Shown piece after piece: positions 28,062-35,655 of a stretch of DNA of 64,000 nt (position 1 is its first letter; every line of letters begins with the position of its first letter). This DNA comes from Streptomyces marincola (GTDB lineage Bacteria > Actinomycetota > Actinomycetes > Streptomycetales > Streptomycetaceae), in assembly GCF_020410765.1 (NCBI RefSeq), contig NZ_CP084541.1:5510001-5574000 (forward strand), in the 5' to 3' direction. The notes below the pieces were generated by a model, which worked only from the letters and a program-made list of their open reading frames with translations, did no database searches and was not told where the DNA came from. The position numbers were made by a program, and so were the translations under genes.

Positions 28062-29639
28062 TCAGCCTTCCGGCACCGGCTCGGCGGCCGGGTCGACCGC
28101 ACCGCGCAGCGTCGCCGCGCACGAGCGCAGCGACTCCTGGTCGGCCCCGGGGAACGCCGCGGCCAGGTGCCCGTCCGGCCGCACGAGCAGCAGCGTGTGG
28201 GCGCCCGCCCCCGGATAGTCCTCGGTGACCAGCAGCTCCGCGGGCAGCGGCAAGGTCCGGGCGGCGGCGGCGAGTTCCGGCATGAGACCGGCCGACATCC
28301 AGTGCTTGACGTCCCACACCCGGGCTCCCGGCGCGGTCAGCACCAGGAGCAGCGGCCCGCCGAGCCGCTGCCGCAGCCTGATCTCCTCCCCGCCCAGGGT
28401 GATCACGGGCACGTCCGCGGCCGGCGCGCCCACCGGGGTGTCCGTCCGGGTGGAATGCCGTGGCGAGCACGCCAGCGGGGAGGCGTCGAAGCAGTCGGGG
28501 CGGCCCATGGCGCCGCGCCCGAGATGGCTGTCGGCGAGCAGGGCGAGCCGCCCGCGCTTGCGCGCGCTCAGCCGCGCCGCGAGCCGCCCCCGGCCGCGCA
28601 CCAGCGGAAGCGCCTGGTCCACCGCCCGCAGCCGGGCACCGACGGCGGCGCGTCGTTCCGCCTGGTAGCTGTCGAGCAGGAGCTCCGCGTCGCCCTCCCG
28701 GTGATCCACGGCGAGTTTCCAGGCGAGGTTCTCCACATCCCGAAGCCCCTCGGCGACCTGCTGCGTGCCGAGCGCGCCCAGCAGATGGGCCGCGTCCCCG
28801 GCGAGGAAGACCCGGCCGGCCCGCCAGCCGCGCGCCAGCCGCTGGTGGCAGACGTGCACTCCGGTGTCGAGCAGGTCGTAGGCGGGCACCTCGCCGTCGT
28901 GCCATGCGGCGAGGGTCGAGTCCACCCGGGCCACCAGCGACTCGGGGGTGACCAGGCCGCCGTCGGGCGGCAGCGGCCAGTCGAGGCGCCACCGGTCGCC
29001 GGCCAGGGACCGGACGGTGACGTCGCCGGCCGGCAGCCCGCCGTGCAGTCCGGCCTCCCCGGGCCACGGCAGTTCGGCGCGCAGCGCCGCCACCGCGAAC
29101 CGTTCGACGCCGGTCCGCCCGGGGAACGGCGCTCCGATCAGCTTGCGCACGGTGGAACGCGGGCCGTCGCAGCCGACGAGATGGCTGCCGCGCCACCGTT
29201 CCGCCCGGTCCGCGCCACCGCCCCCGGTCCGGCGCGCGGAGTGCGCGATCACGTGGTCCGCGCGTTGTTCGAGATCGGTGAGCCGGTGCCCCCGGGCCAG
29301 CCGGATCAGCTCCTGCCGGGCGGCGGCGTCCCGCAGGGCGCGTTCCAGGACGTGCTGCGGCAGGTGGCGCGGCGCGGTCTCCGGGGCGAACACGTGGTGC
29401 AGCGCCGCACGTCCGCGATGGGTCGTCCGCCAGGCGCCCCACGGCTGCGCCTCGTCCCCGATGCCGGGCAGCTCCGCCCAGTGCGCCACGTCCCGCGGCA
29501 GCACACAGGTGCGGGCCAGGCGCGTGGCGGGCGGCCCTTCGGCGCCGTCGAGCACGACGGTCGGGACGCGGTGCCCGGCCAGGGCGAGTGCCAGCGCGAG
29601 CCCCACGGGGCCCGCGCCGACAATGATCACGGGCAGCAC
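28062..29639 (-). CDS. FAD-dependent aromatic-type monooxygenase
   Basis: This 525-aa flavoprotein belongs to the PHBH/PheA-TfdB class. The Rossmann motif GAGPVG lies at the N-terminus, the GCDGPRSTVRKLIG motif in the middle, and GRVFLAGDAAH afterwards. A C-terminal thioredoxin-like domain resembles phenol-hydroxylase-type enzymes. The usual P.GG.G.N segment after GDAAH is altered (GALGTQQVAEGLRDVENLAWKL). The substrate is unknown and no pathway genes adjoin. The GTG at 29639 is preferred over TTG at 29675, because TTGACG there with TTCCAT 17 bp on looks like a promoter serving a leaderless GTG. The start is uncertain. Confidence 0.78.
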   Translation of the reverse strand: MLPVIIVGAGPVGLALALALAGHRVPTVVLDGAEGPPATRLARTCVLPRDVAHWAELPGIGDEAQPWGAWRTTHRGRAALHHVFAPETAPRHLPQHVLERALRDAAARQELIRLARGHRLTDLEQRADHVIAHSARRTGGGGADRAERWRGSHLVGCDGPRSTVRKLIGAPFPGRTGVERFAVAALRAELPWPGEAGLHGGLPAGDVTVRSLAGDRWRLDWPLPPDGGLVTPESLVARVDSTLAAWHDGEVPAYDLLDTGVHVCHQRLARGWRAGRVFLAGDAAHLLGALGTQQVAEGLRDVENLAWKLAVDHREGDAELLLDSYQAERRAAVGARLRAVDQALPLVRGRGRLAARLSARKRGRLALLADSHLGRGAMGRPDCFDASPLACSPRHSTRTDTPVGAPAADVPVITLGGEEIRLRQRLGGPLLLVLTAPGARVWDVKHWMSAGLMPELAAAARTLPLPAELLVTEDYPGAGAHTLLLVRPDGHLAAAFPGADQESLRSCAATLRGAVDPAAEPVPEG

Positions 29640-29646
29640 AGCACGT

Positions 29647-29675
29647 ATGGAACGGCAGCGATGTCCGGGCGTCAA
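29647..29675 (-). promoter_or_regulatory. Candidate promoter of the FAD monooxygenase
   Basis: TTGACG (29675-29670) and TTCCAT (29652-29647) lie 17 bp apart on the minus strand, with the proposed GTG start 7 bases beyond the -10. Confidence 0.4.
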
Positions 29676-29709
29676 GTCGGCCTTGACGAACTCGCCTTGG
29701 TCCGGGTGG

Positions 29710-30696
29710 CTAGGGGATGTTCAGGCCCGTTCCGCCCGGGCCGTCTCCTGACGGCCCCGCGCCGCCACCGGACGGTCCCATGCCGCCAACGGCCGGCCCC
29801 GCGGCGTCCCCGGCAACGTCCCCGGCGACGGCCATCCCGCCCGGCATGGTGGTCGACAGGGCCGCGCCCGTGCTGCGTTTGCCGCGCCTGATGCGGCCTT
29901 CCAACCAGCTCGCGAGGCTGGTGAGCAGGAAGTTGAGCGCGATGAACATGGCCGCGGCCACCGCGAAGGAGGCCAGCACGTTGCCGTAGTTGCTGATGAC
30001 GAGGTTCGCGTTGCGCAGCAGTTCGCTGTAGCCGAGCAGCGCGCCGCCGAGCGCGGTGTCCTTGACGATCACGACGAGCTGGCTCACGAGCGCGGGCAGC
30101 ATCGCGGTCACGGCCTGCGGCAGCAGCACGAACGTCATCGTCTGGCCCTTGCGCATGCCGATCGCGCGCGCCGCGTCCGCCTGCCCCTTGGGCAGTGACA
30201 GCACGCCCGCGCGCACCACCTCGGCGAGCACCGAGGCGTTGTACAGCACGAGGCCGGTCACCACCGCGTAGAGCGGGCGCACGCTGCGGTCGACGTCCGT
30301 CCACAGCGCGTACGCCTCGTTGGCGAACAGCATGAGCAGCAGCACCGGGATGGCCCGGAAGAACTCGACGATCGCCCCGGCCGGCGCCCGCACCCACCAG
30401 TGGTCCGACAGGCGGCCGATGCCGAGCAGCGCGCCGAGCGGCAGGGCGATGAGCATCGAGAGGCCGGCGGCGACCAGCGTGTCCTGGAGGCCGGGCAGCA
30501 GGTAGGTCGTCCACACCCGGCTGTCGGTGAAGAACGGCTCCCACTTGGCCCAGTCCAGTTCTCCCTTGTCCTGGAGCTGGGAGATCAGCCACCAGGAACC
30601 GAGGGCCAGGACGGCCAGGAAGGCGACGGCGTAGGAGACGTTCCGCCGACGGGCCCTGGGCCCCGGCGCGTCGTAGAGGACGGACAGGTTGCTCAT
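29710..30696 (-). CDS. gluD: Glutamate ABC transporter permease GluD
   Basis: This 328-aa inner-membrane permease is of the His/Glu/Gln family. It has a hydrophobic N-terminal segment (AVAFLAVLALGSWWLI), then the amino-acid permease domain with PLGALLGIGRLS and the coupling-helix region LAEVVRAGVLSLPKGQADAARAIGMRKGQTM. The C-terminal 45 residues are Gly/Pro-rich. The ATG overlaps the gluC stop (ATGA), giving translational coupling. It pairs with GluC as the membrane channel. Confidence 0.92.
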   Translation of the reverse strand: MSNLSVLYDAPGPRARRRNVSYAVAFLAVLALGSWWLISQLQDKGELDWAKWEPFFTDSRVWTTYLLPGLQDTLVAAGLSMLIALPLGALLGIGRLSDHWWVRAPAGAIVEFFRAIPVLLLMLFANEAYALWTDVDRSVRPLYAVVTGLVLYNASVLAEVVRAGVLSLPKGQADAARAIGMRKGQTMTFVLLPQAVTAMLPALVSQLVVIVKDTALGGALLGYSELLRNANLVISNYGNVLASFAVAAAMFIALNFLLTSLASWLEGRIRRGKRSTGAALSTTMPGGMAVAGDVAGDAAGPAVGGMGPSGGGAGPSGDGPGGTGLNIP

Positions 30697-31367
30697 CGCT
30701 TCACCGCCACGCGCTTGCTGAGCCGGCCGAGCAGCAGCCCGGTCGGCAGGGTCAGGACGATGAAGCCGAAGCCGAACAGCATGGCGATCGGCAGCAGTTG
30801 CGCCTCCTGCTCGACCATGTCGCTCATCAGCAGCGCGGCTTCCGGCACGCCGATGGCGGCGGCCACCGTCGTGTTCTTGGTCAGGGCGATCAGGACGTTG
30901 GCCAGCGGCGCCACCACGGCCCGGAACGCCTGCGGCAGCACGATCAGCGTCAGCACCTGGGTGAAGCCGAGGCCGAGTGCCCGGGCCGCCTCGGCCTGGC
31001 CCACCGGGACCGTGTTGATGCCGGACCGCAGCGCCTCGCACACGAAGGTGGCGGTGTAGAGGACGAACCCGAGGACCGCGAGCCGGAACGACATGGTGTC
31101 GGTGGCGAACTCGGCCCCCATGCTCATGCCCAGCGTGTACGCCAGCAGCTGCGAGCAGGCGACGATGATCAGGGTCAGCGGCGTGTTACGGAATATGTGC
31201 ACGTACACGGTGCCGAAGGCCCGCATGATCGGGACGGGGCTGACGCGCATCGCGGCCAGCACGGTGCCCAGGATCAACGAGCCGATCGCGGAGAAGACGG
31301 TCAGCTGCACCGTCGTCCAGAACGCTCCGAACAGGTCGTACCTGTCGAGGTCAAGGAAGTCGAACAC
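30693..31367 (-). CDS. gluC: Glutamate ABC transporter permease GluC
   Basis: This 224-aa permease has several membrane helices and the coupling motif EALRSGINTVPVGQAEAARALGLGFTQ. It is homologous to GluD and expected to form a heterodimer with it. It uses a GTG start at 31367 with a weak GCGAGA upstream. A strong hairpin (31406-31436) separates it from gluB, which probably lowers permease output relative to binding protein. Confidence 0.92.
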   Translation of the reverse strand: MFDFLDLDRYDLFGAFWTTVQLTVFSAIGSLILGTVLAAMRVSPVPIMRAFGTVYVHIFRNTPLTLIIVACSQLLAYTLGMSMGAEFATDTMSFRLAVLGFVLYTATFVCEALRSGINTVPVGQAEAARALGLGFTQVLTLIVLPQAFRAVVAPLANVLIALTKNTTVAAAIGVPEAALLMSDMVEQEAQLLPIAMLFGFGFIVLTLPTGLLLGRLSKRVAVKR

Positions 31368-31405
31368 GGAATCTCGCAGTCTCGCCTAGAGGATGCGGAA
31401 GGAAC

Positions 31406-31436
31406 GTGGCGCGCCGCCGGGGGGACGGCGCGCCAC
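31406..31436 (-). terminator. gluB-gluC intercistronic hairpin
   Basis: An 11-bp perfect stem (GTGGCGCGCCG with CGGCGCGCCAC) encloses a 9-nt loop, located between the gluB stop and the gluC start. There is no T-tract. It is likely a partial terminator or mRNA stabiliser that sets binding protein above permease expression. Confidence 0.6.
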
Positions 31437-31456
31437 AGGAAGCCCGGACGAGCGGG

Positions 31457-32302
31457 TCACGCCTCGGGCCTGGTGCCGATCTCCGGGGCGGCCTCGGGCT
31501 CGTACCCGGCCGGGCCGAAGTGCTCCGCCACGGCCTCGTCCCAGGCGCCCTCCTCGACCATGGCCGTGATCGCCTCGTTGACGGCGTCCAGGTTCTCGGA
31601 GTCCTTCGGCAGGCCGACGCCGTAGTACTCGTCGCTCAGTTCGAGACCGGCGAGGCGGAACTTGCCCTGGTGCTCGGGCTGCGCCGCGTATCCGGCGAGG
31701 ATCGAGTCGTCGGTGGTGAGCGCGTCGATCGTGCCGTTCTCCAGACCGGTCAGGCACTGGGAGTAGGTGTTGTTCTGCTGGAGCCTGGCATCCGGCGCGA
31801 TGTCGCGCTGCACGTTGGCGGCCGAGGTGGAGCCGGAGACCGAGCACAGCGTCATGTCGTTGATCGCCTCCTCGTTCGGCACCTCGTAGTCCGCCCGGAC
31901 CAGCAGGTCCTGGTGGGCCAGCAGGTACGGGCCGGCGAAGTCGACCGACTCCTCGCGCTCCTCGCTGATGGAGTAGGTGGCCACGATCATGTCGACGTCG
32001 CCGCGCGAGAGCAGGTTCTCGCGCTCGGGGCTCGGCGCCTCCTGGAACACGATCTGGTCCGGCTCGTAGCCCAGTTCCCCGGCGATATAGGTGGCGACGT
32101 CGACGTCGAAGCCGACGTGGTCGCCGTCCGGGGTCAGCAGGCCGAGGCCCGGCTGGTCGAACTTGATGCCGATGACGATCTCGTCGCCACCGCCACCACC
32201 GCCGTTGCCGCTGTCGTCGTCGTCCCCGCCGCCGCAGGCCGTCGCGGTCAGGGTGATGGCGAGGAGGGACGCGGCCAGCGTGGTCGTCCTGCGAAGTCTC
32301 AT
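31457..32302 (-). CDS. gluB: Glutamate-binding lipoprotein GluB
   Basis: This 281-aa extracytoplasmic receptor has a lipoprotein signal ending LTATAC, with the Cys acylated, then an Asp/Gly-rich linker. The type-3 solute-binding fold follows (EIVIGIKFDQPGLGLLTPDG, GFDVDVATYIAGELG, VDMIVATYSISEER). It captures glutamate for GluCD. The ATG at 32302 follows AAGGGGA. It lies between gluA and gluC in the operon. Confidence 0.93.
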   Translation of the reverse strand: MRLRRTTTLAASLLAITLTATACGGGDDDDSGNGGGGGGDEIVIGIKFDQPGLGLLTPDGDHVGFDVDVATYIAGELGYEPDQIVFQEAPSPERENLLSRGDVDMIVATYSISEEREESVDFAGPYLLAHQDLLVRADYEVPNEEAINDMTLCSVSGSTSAANVQRDIAPDARLQQNNTYSQCLTGLENGTIDALTTDDSILAGYAAQPEHQGKFRLAGLELSDEYYGVGLPKDSENLDAVNEAITAMVEEGAWDEAVAEHFGPAGYEPEAAPEIGTRPEA

Positions 32303-32359
32303 GAGTGATTCCCCTTGTTCTCTTGTTGCGGTGAGTGTGCGGGTGCCGCGTCCGCGTCC

Positions 32360-32382
32360 CCGGGCGGCGTACGAACGCCCGG
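32360..32382 (-). other. gluA-gluB intercistronic hairpin
   Basis: CCGGGCG (32360-32366) pairs with CGCCCGG (32376-32382). This is a small stem-loop in the 115-bp gap between gluA and gluB. It may modulate readthrough or stability; evidence is structural only. Confidence 0.4.
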
Positions 32383-32417
32383 CCACCGGCGCCCGGCCGG
32401 TGACACGGGAAGCGTGG

Positions 32418-33203
32418 TCAGTGCTGGAGGATCTTCGAGAGGAAGTCCTTGGCCCGGTCGCTGCGCGGGTTGTCGAAGAACTGGTGCGGGGCCGCTTCCT
32501 CGACGACGCGCCCGTCCGCCATGAACACGACGCGGTTCGCCGCCGAGCGGGCGAAGCCCATCTCGTGCGTGACGACGATCATGGTCATGCCTTCGCGGGC
32601 CAGTTGCTGCATGACTTCCAGGACCTCGTTGATCATCTCCGGGTCCAGCGCCGAGGTCGGCTCGTCGAACAGCATCACCTTCGGCTCCATGGCCAGCGCC
32701 CGCGCGATCGCGACGCGCTGCTGCTGACCACCGGAGAGCTGCGCCGGGTACTTGTCGGCCTGGTTGCCCACGCCGACCCGGTCGAGCAGGGCCCGGCCCC
32801 GTTCCTCCGCCTCGGCCTTGGGCTTGCGCCGCACCTTGATCGGGCCGAGGGTGACGTTCTCCAGCACCGTCTTGTGCGCGAACAGGTTGAAGGACTGGAA
32901 GACCATGCCCACGTCGGCCCGCAGCCGGGCCAGTTCCCTGCCCTCGGCCGGCAGCGGCTCCCCGTCGATGGTGATGGACCCGTCGTCGATCGTCTCCAGC
33001 CGGTTGATCGCCCGGCACAGCGTCGACTTGCCGGAGCCGGAAGGCCCGATCACGACGACGACCTCGCCCCGCTTGATGGTGAGGTTGATGTCCTGAAGTA
33101 CGTGCAGCGCGCCGAAGTGCTTGTTCACGCTGTCCAGGACGACGAGGTCGCCCGCGGAGGGCGCGGTCTCCGCGAAGTCCTTGGTCAGCGACGCATCGCT
33201 CAT
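32418..33203 (-). CDS. gluA: Glutamate ABC transporter ATPase GluA
   Basis: This 261-aa ABC ATPase powers glutamate import. Walker A GPSGSGKS lies at 53-60, the signature is LSGGQQQRVAIARAL, and Walker B is VMLFDEPTSALDPE. It is the first gene of gluABCD, which runs leftward. A GGAG precedes the ATG at 33203 with long spacing. The operon is divergent from the gluR-gluK two-component genes, which in S. coelicolor sense glutamate and control it (recalled). Confidence 0.94.
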   Translation of the reverse strand: MSDASLTKDFAETAPSAGDLVVLDSVNKHFGALHVLQDINLTIKRGEVVVVIGPSGSGKSTLCRAINRLETIDDGSITIDGEPLPAEGRELARLRADVGMVFQSFNLFAHKTVLENVTLGPIKVRRKPKAEAEERGRALLDRVGVGNQADKYPAQLSGGQQQRVAIARALAMEPKVMLFDEPTSALDPEMINEVLEVMQQLAREGMTMIVVTHEMGFARSAANRVVFMADGRVVEEAAPHQFFDNPRSDRAKDFLSKILQH

Positions 33204-33236
33204 CGTGGTGTTGCTCCGTCCTCATCGGTTGCACGG

Positions 33237-33264
33237 ACCCTAGCCACCCCGCAACACATGGTCA
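33237..33264 (-). promoter_or_regulatory. Candidate gluA promoter
   Basis: On the minus strand, TGACCA and TAGGGT (33242-33237) are separated by 16 bases, 34 bp before the gluA ATG. Both are acceptable vegetative-type hexamers. Confidence 0.45.
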
Positions 33265-33299
33265 GCAGATCTGAGGGGAAATTGAGGATAACGATCCGA

Positions 33300-33337
33300 T
33301 TGCCCTCACCTCGCGTAGCGTCACGAATCGTTGCCCT
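33300..33337. promoter_or_regulatory. Direct repeats in the gluA-gluR divergent region
   Basis: TTGCCCT recurs at 33300-33306 and 33331-33337, 31 bp apart (about three helical turns), between the divergent operons. OmpR-family regulators bind direct repeats, so this could be a GluR operator. This is inference. Confidence 0.3.
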
Positions 33338-33484
33338 GGGTGCGGGCCGCATAACGGAACAGTGCAGCTGTCCCCGCAGAGCTTGACGCGGACCCGTCTT
33401 ATCGGGGTGGATGCGTGGATGCCCGGTCGCACCGGAGGCCAGGGCGCGGAGACCAGGGTGTGCGCAGCGGCAGGGAGGGAGCAC

Positions 33485-34180
33485 GTGAGACTGCTTCTCG
33501 TCGAGGACGACGAACACGTCGCCGGCGCCCTCGTCGCGGTCCTCGGCAGGCACGGCTTCGACGTGGTCAGGGCCCGTGGTGGCGAGGAGGCGGTCGGGCT
33601 GCTCCGCGACGGCACCTTCGGTGTCGTGCTCCTCGACCTCGGTCTGCCGGACGTGGACGGATTCGAGGTCTGCGGACGCATCCGCCGCCTGTCGTCCGTC
33701 CCGGTCATCATGGTCACCGCGCGCGCCGACGTGCGTTCGCGCATCCATGGCCTCAACCTCGGCGCCGACGACTACGTCGTCAAGCCCTACGACACGGGAG
33801 AACTCCTGGCCCGCATCCACGCCGTCAGCCGCCGCACCGGCCCCGAGGCCGCCCCGCCCGCCGGCGAGACGGAGGACCGGCCCGGTGTCCTGGTCATCGG
33901 CCCGGTCACGGTCGAACTCGCCACACGCCAGGTCGTGGTCGACGGCCGGCCCGTGGCGCTGACCCGCAAGGAGTTCGACCTGCTCGCCCTGCTCGCGCAG
34001 CGTCCCGGCGTCGTCTTCCGCCGCGAGCAGATCATCAGCGACGTCTGGCGGACCAGCTGGGAGGGCACCGGGCGCACCCTTGAGGTGCACGTGGCCTCGC
34101 TGCGCGCCAAGCTCCGCAGGCCGGAACTGGTCGAGACGGTGCGCGGCGTGGGCTACCGGCTCTCGCTGCCGGCCGCCTGA
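33485..34180 (+). CDS. gluR: OmpR-family response regulator GluR
   Basis: This 231-aa regulator has a receiver at 1-115 (phospho-Asp51 in VVLLDLGLPDVDG, Lys in YVVKPYDTGELLARI) and a winged-helix DNA-binding domain at about 130-228 (ALTRKEFDLLALLAQRPG, GRTLEVHVASLRAKL). The GTG at 33485 follows GGGAGGGAGCAC. It is divergent from gluABCD and cotranscribed with the sensor kinase 23 bp downstream. In S. coelicolor this pair senses extracellular glutamate (recalled). Confidence 0.88.
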   Translation: MRLLLVEDDEHVAGALVAVLGRHGFDVVRARGGEEAVGLLRDGTFGVVLLDLGLPDVDGFEVCGRIRRLSSVPVIMVTARADVRSRIHGLNLGADDYVVKPYDTGELLARIHAVSRRTGPEAAPPAGETEDRPGVLVIGPVTVELATRQVVVDGRPVALTRKEFDLLALLAQRPGVVFRREQIISDVWRTSWEGTGRTLEVHVASLRAKLRRPELVETVRGVGYRLSLPAA

Positions 34181-34203
34181 CCGGGCAGGACGCCGGAACC
34201 GTC

Positions 34204-35655
34204 ATGCGCTCCCGCCTTCTTCCCCTGCTGATCGTGCTGCTCGCCGGTGTCCTGCTCGCGCTCGGCGTACCGCTGGCCACCAGCCAGGCCCGCAGCGAGC
34301 AGCAGCGGGTGGTCGTCGACCGCATCGACGACACCACGCGCTTCGCGTCGCTCACCCAGTTCGTCACCGACGGCGAGGTCGGCGGCGTCGGCGACGCGCG
34401 CCTGTCCACGCTGCGCGCGGAACTGGCCGCCTACCACGATGTGTACGGCATCAGGGCCGGCGTCTTCAGCCGCGACGGCAGCGCGCTGGCCGCCGCGCCC
34501 ACGGGCTGGCGCGCGCCGGGGGGCGCGCGCGGCCCCGAGTTCACCGAGGCCCTGGCCGGCCGTCGCAGCCAGGGCCCGAGCCAGGTCTGGCCCTGGCAGC
34601 GCGACCGGCGGCTCGTGGTGGCCTCTCCGGTGATAAGGGACGGCGACGTCATCGCGGTGGTGGTCATCGACTCGCCGACCGGCGCGCTGCGCGAGCGCAT
34701 CCTGCGCGGCTGGGCCGGCATCGCCGCGGGGGAGGCGGCGGCCATGCTGCTGGCCTTCGCCGCCGCGTTCCGGCTCACCGGCTGGGTGCTGCGCCCGGTG
34801 CGGGTCCTGGACAAGGCCGCGCACGACATCGCCACCGGGCGCCTCACCGCCCGCGTCGCCCCGTCCGGCGGGCCGCCCGAGCTGAGGCGGCTGGCCCATT
34901 CGTTCAACGAGATGGCCGACAACGTGGAGGAGGTGCTCGAACGGCAGCGCGCTTTCGTCGCCGACGCCTCCCACCAGCTGCGCAACCCGCTCTCGGCGCT
35001 GCTGCTGCGCATCGACCTGCTCGCGCTCGAACTGCCCGAGGGCAACGCGGAGGTCGCCTCCGTCCGCGAGGAGGGCAAACGGCTGGCCCGCGTGCTCGAC
35101 GGCCTGCTCGACCTGGCGCTGGCCGAGGGCACCCCCGCCGACCTGCGCGTCACCGATGTGGCGGCCCTGGTCGCCGAACGCGTCGCCGCCTGGCGCCCGG
35201 TCGCCGAGCGCGCGGGGGTGACCGTGGCGCTGACCGGCCCGGCCGCGGTCACCGCGTGGGCCGACCCGGTGGGGCTCTCCAGCGCGCTGGACGCCGTTGT
35301 CGACAACGCGCTGAAGTTCACCCCGGCAGGCGGCGAGGTCCACGTCGCCGTCATCGCGGGCCGGGACGAGGTCACCGTCGTCACCGCCGACGACGGTCCC
35401 GGCCTCGCCGCCGAGGAGCTGGAGCGCATCGGCGACCGCTTCTGGCGGAGCGGACGCCACCAGAACGTGTCGGGCTCGGGCCTCGGGCTCTCCATCGTCG
35501 GCGCGCTGCTCGCCGCCGCCGGGGCGGCCATCGCGTATGAGCCCAACGAGCCCAGCGGCCTGCGGGTGACCGTCACGGTCCCGCGGCACGCGCCCGAGGG
35601 CGGCGAGCAGCCGGCGGTCAGCCGGCAGGCGTGGCCGGACGCAGGCGCAGCGTGA
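34204..35655 (+). CDS. gluK: Sensor histidine kinase GluK
   Basis: This 483-aa membrane kinase has a transmembrane helix at 5-27, an extracytoplasmic sensor of about 140 residues, a second helix at about 170-195, and a HAMP domain. HisKA follows with His257 in SHQLRNPLSALLLR, then HATPase (NALKFTP, DDGPGL, SGLGLSIVGALL). Partner of GluR. The ATG at 34204 lies 23 bp after the gluR stop. The last 38 bp overlap the 3' end of the convergent alpha-mannosidase gene. Confidence 0.88.
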   Translation: MRSRLLPLLIVLLAGVLLALGVPLATSQARSEQQRVVVDRIDDTTRFASLTQFVTDGEVGGVGDARLSTLRAELAAYHDVYGIRAGVFSRDGSALAAAPTGWRAPGGARGPEFTEALAGRRSQGPSQVWPWQRDRRLVVASPVIRDGDVIAVVVIDSPTGALRERILRGWAGIAAGEAAAMLLAFAAAFRLTGWVLRPVRVLDKAAHDIATGRLTARVAPSGGPPELRRLAHSFNEMADNVEEVLERQRAFVADASHQLRNPLSALLLRIDLLALELPEGNAEVASVREEGKRLARVLDGLLDLALAEGTPADLRVTDVAALVAERVAAWRPVAERAGVTVALTGPAAVTAWADPVGLSSALDAVVDNALKFTPAGGEVHVAVIAGRDEVTVVTADDGPGLAAEELERIGDRFWRSGRHQNVSGSGLGLSIVGALLAAAGAAIAYEPNEPSGLRVTVTVPRHAPEGGEQPAVSRQAWPDAGAA

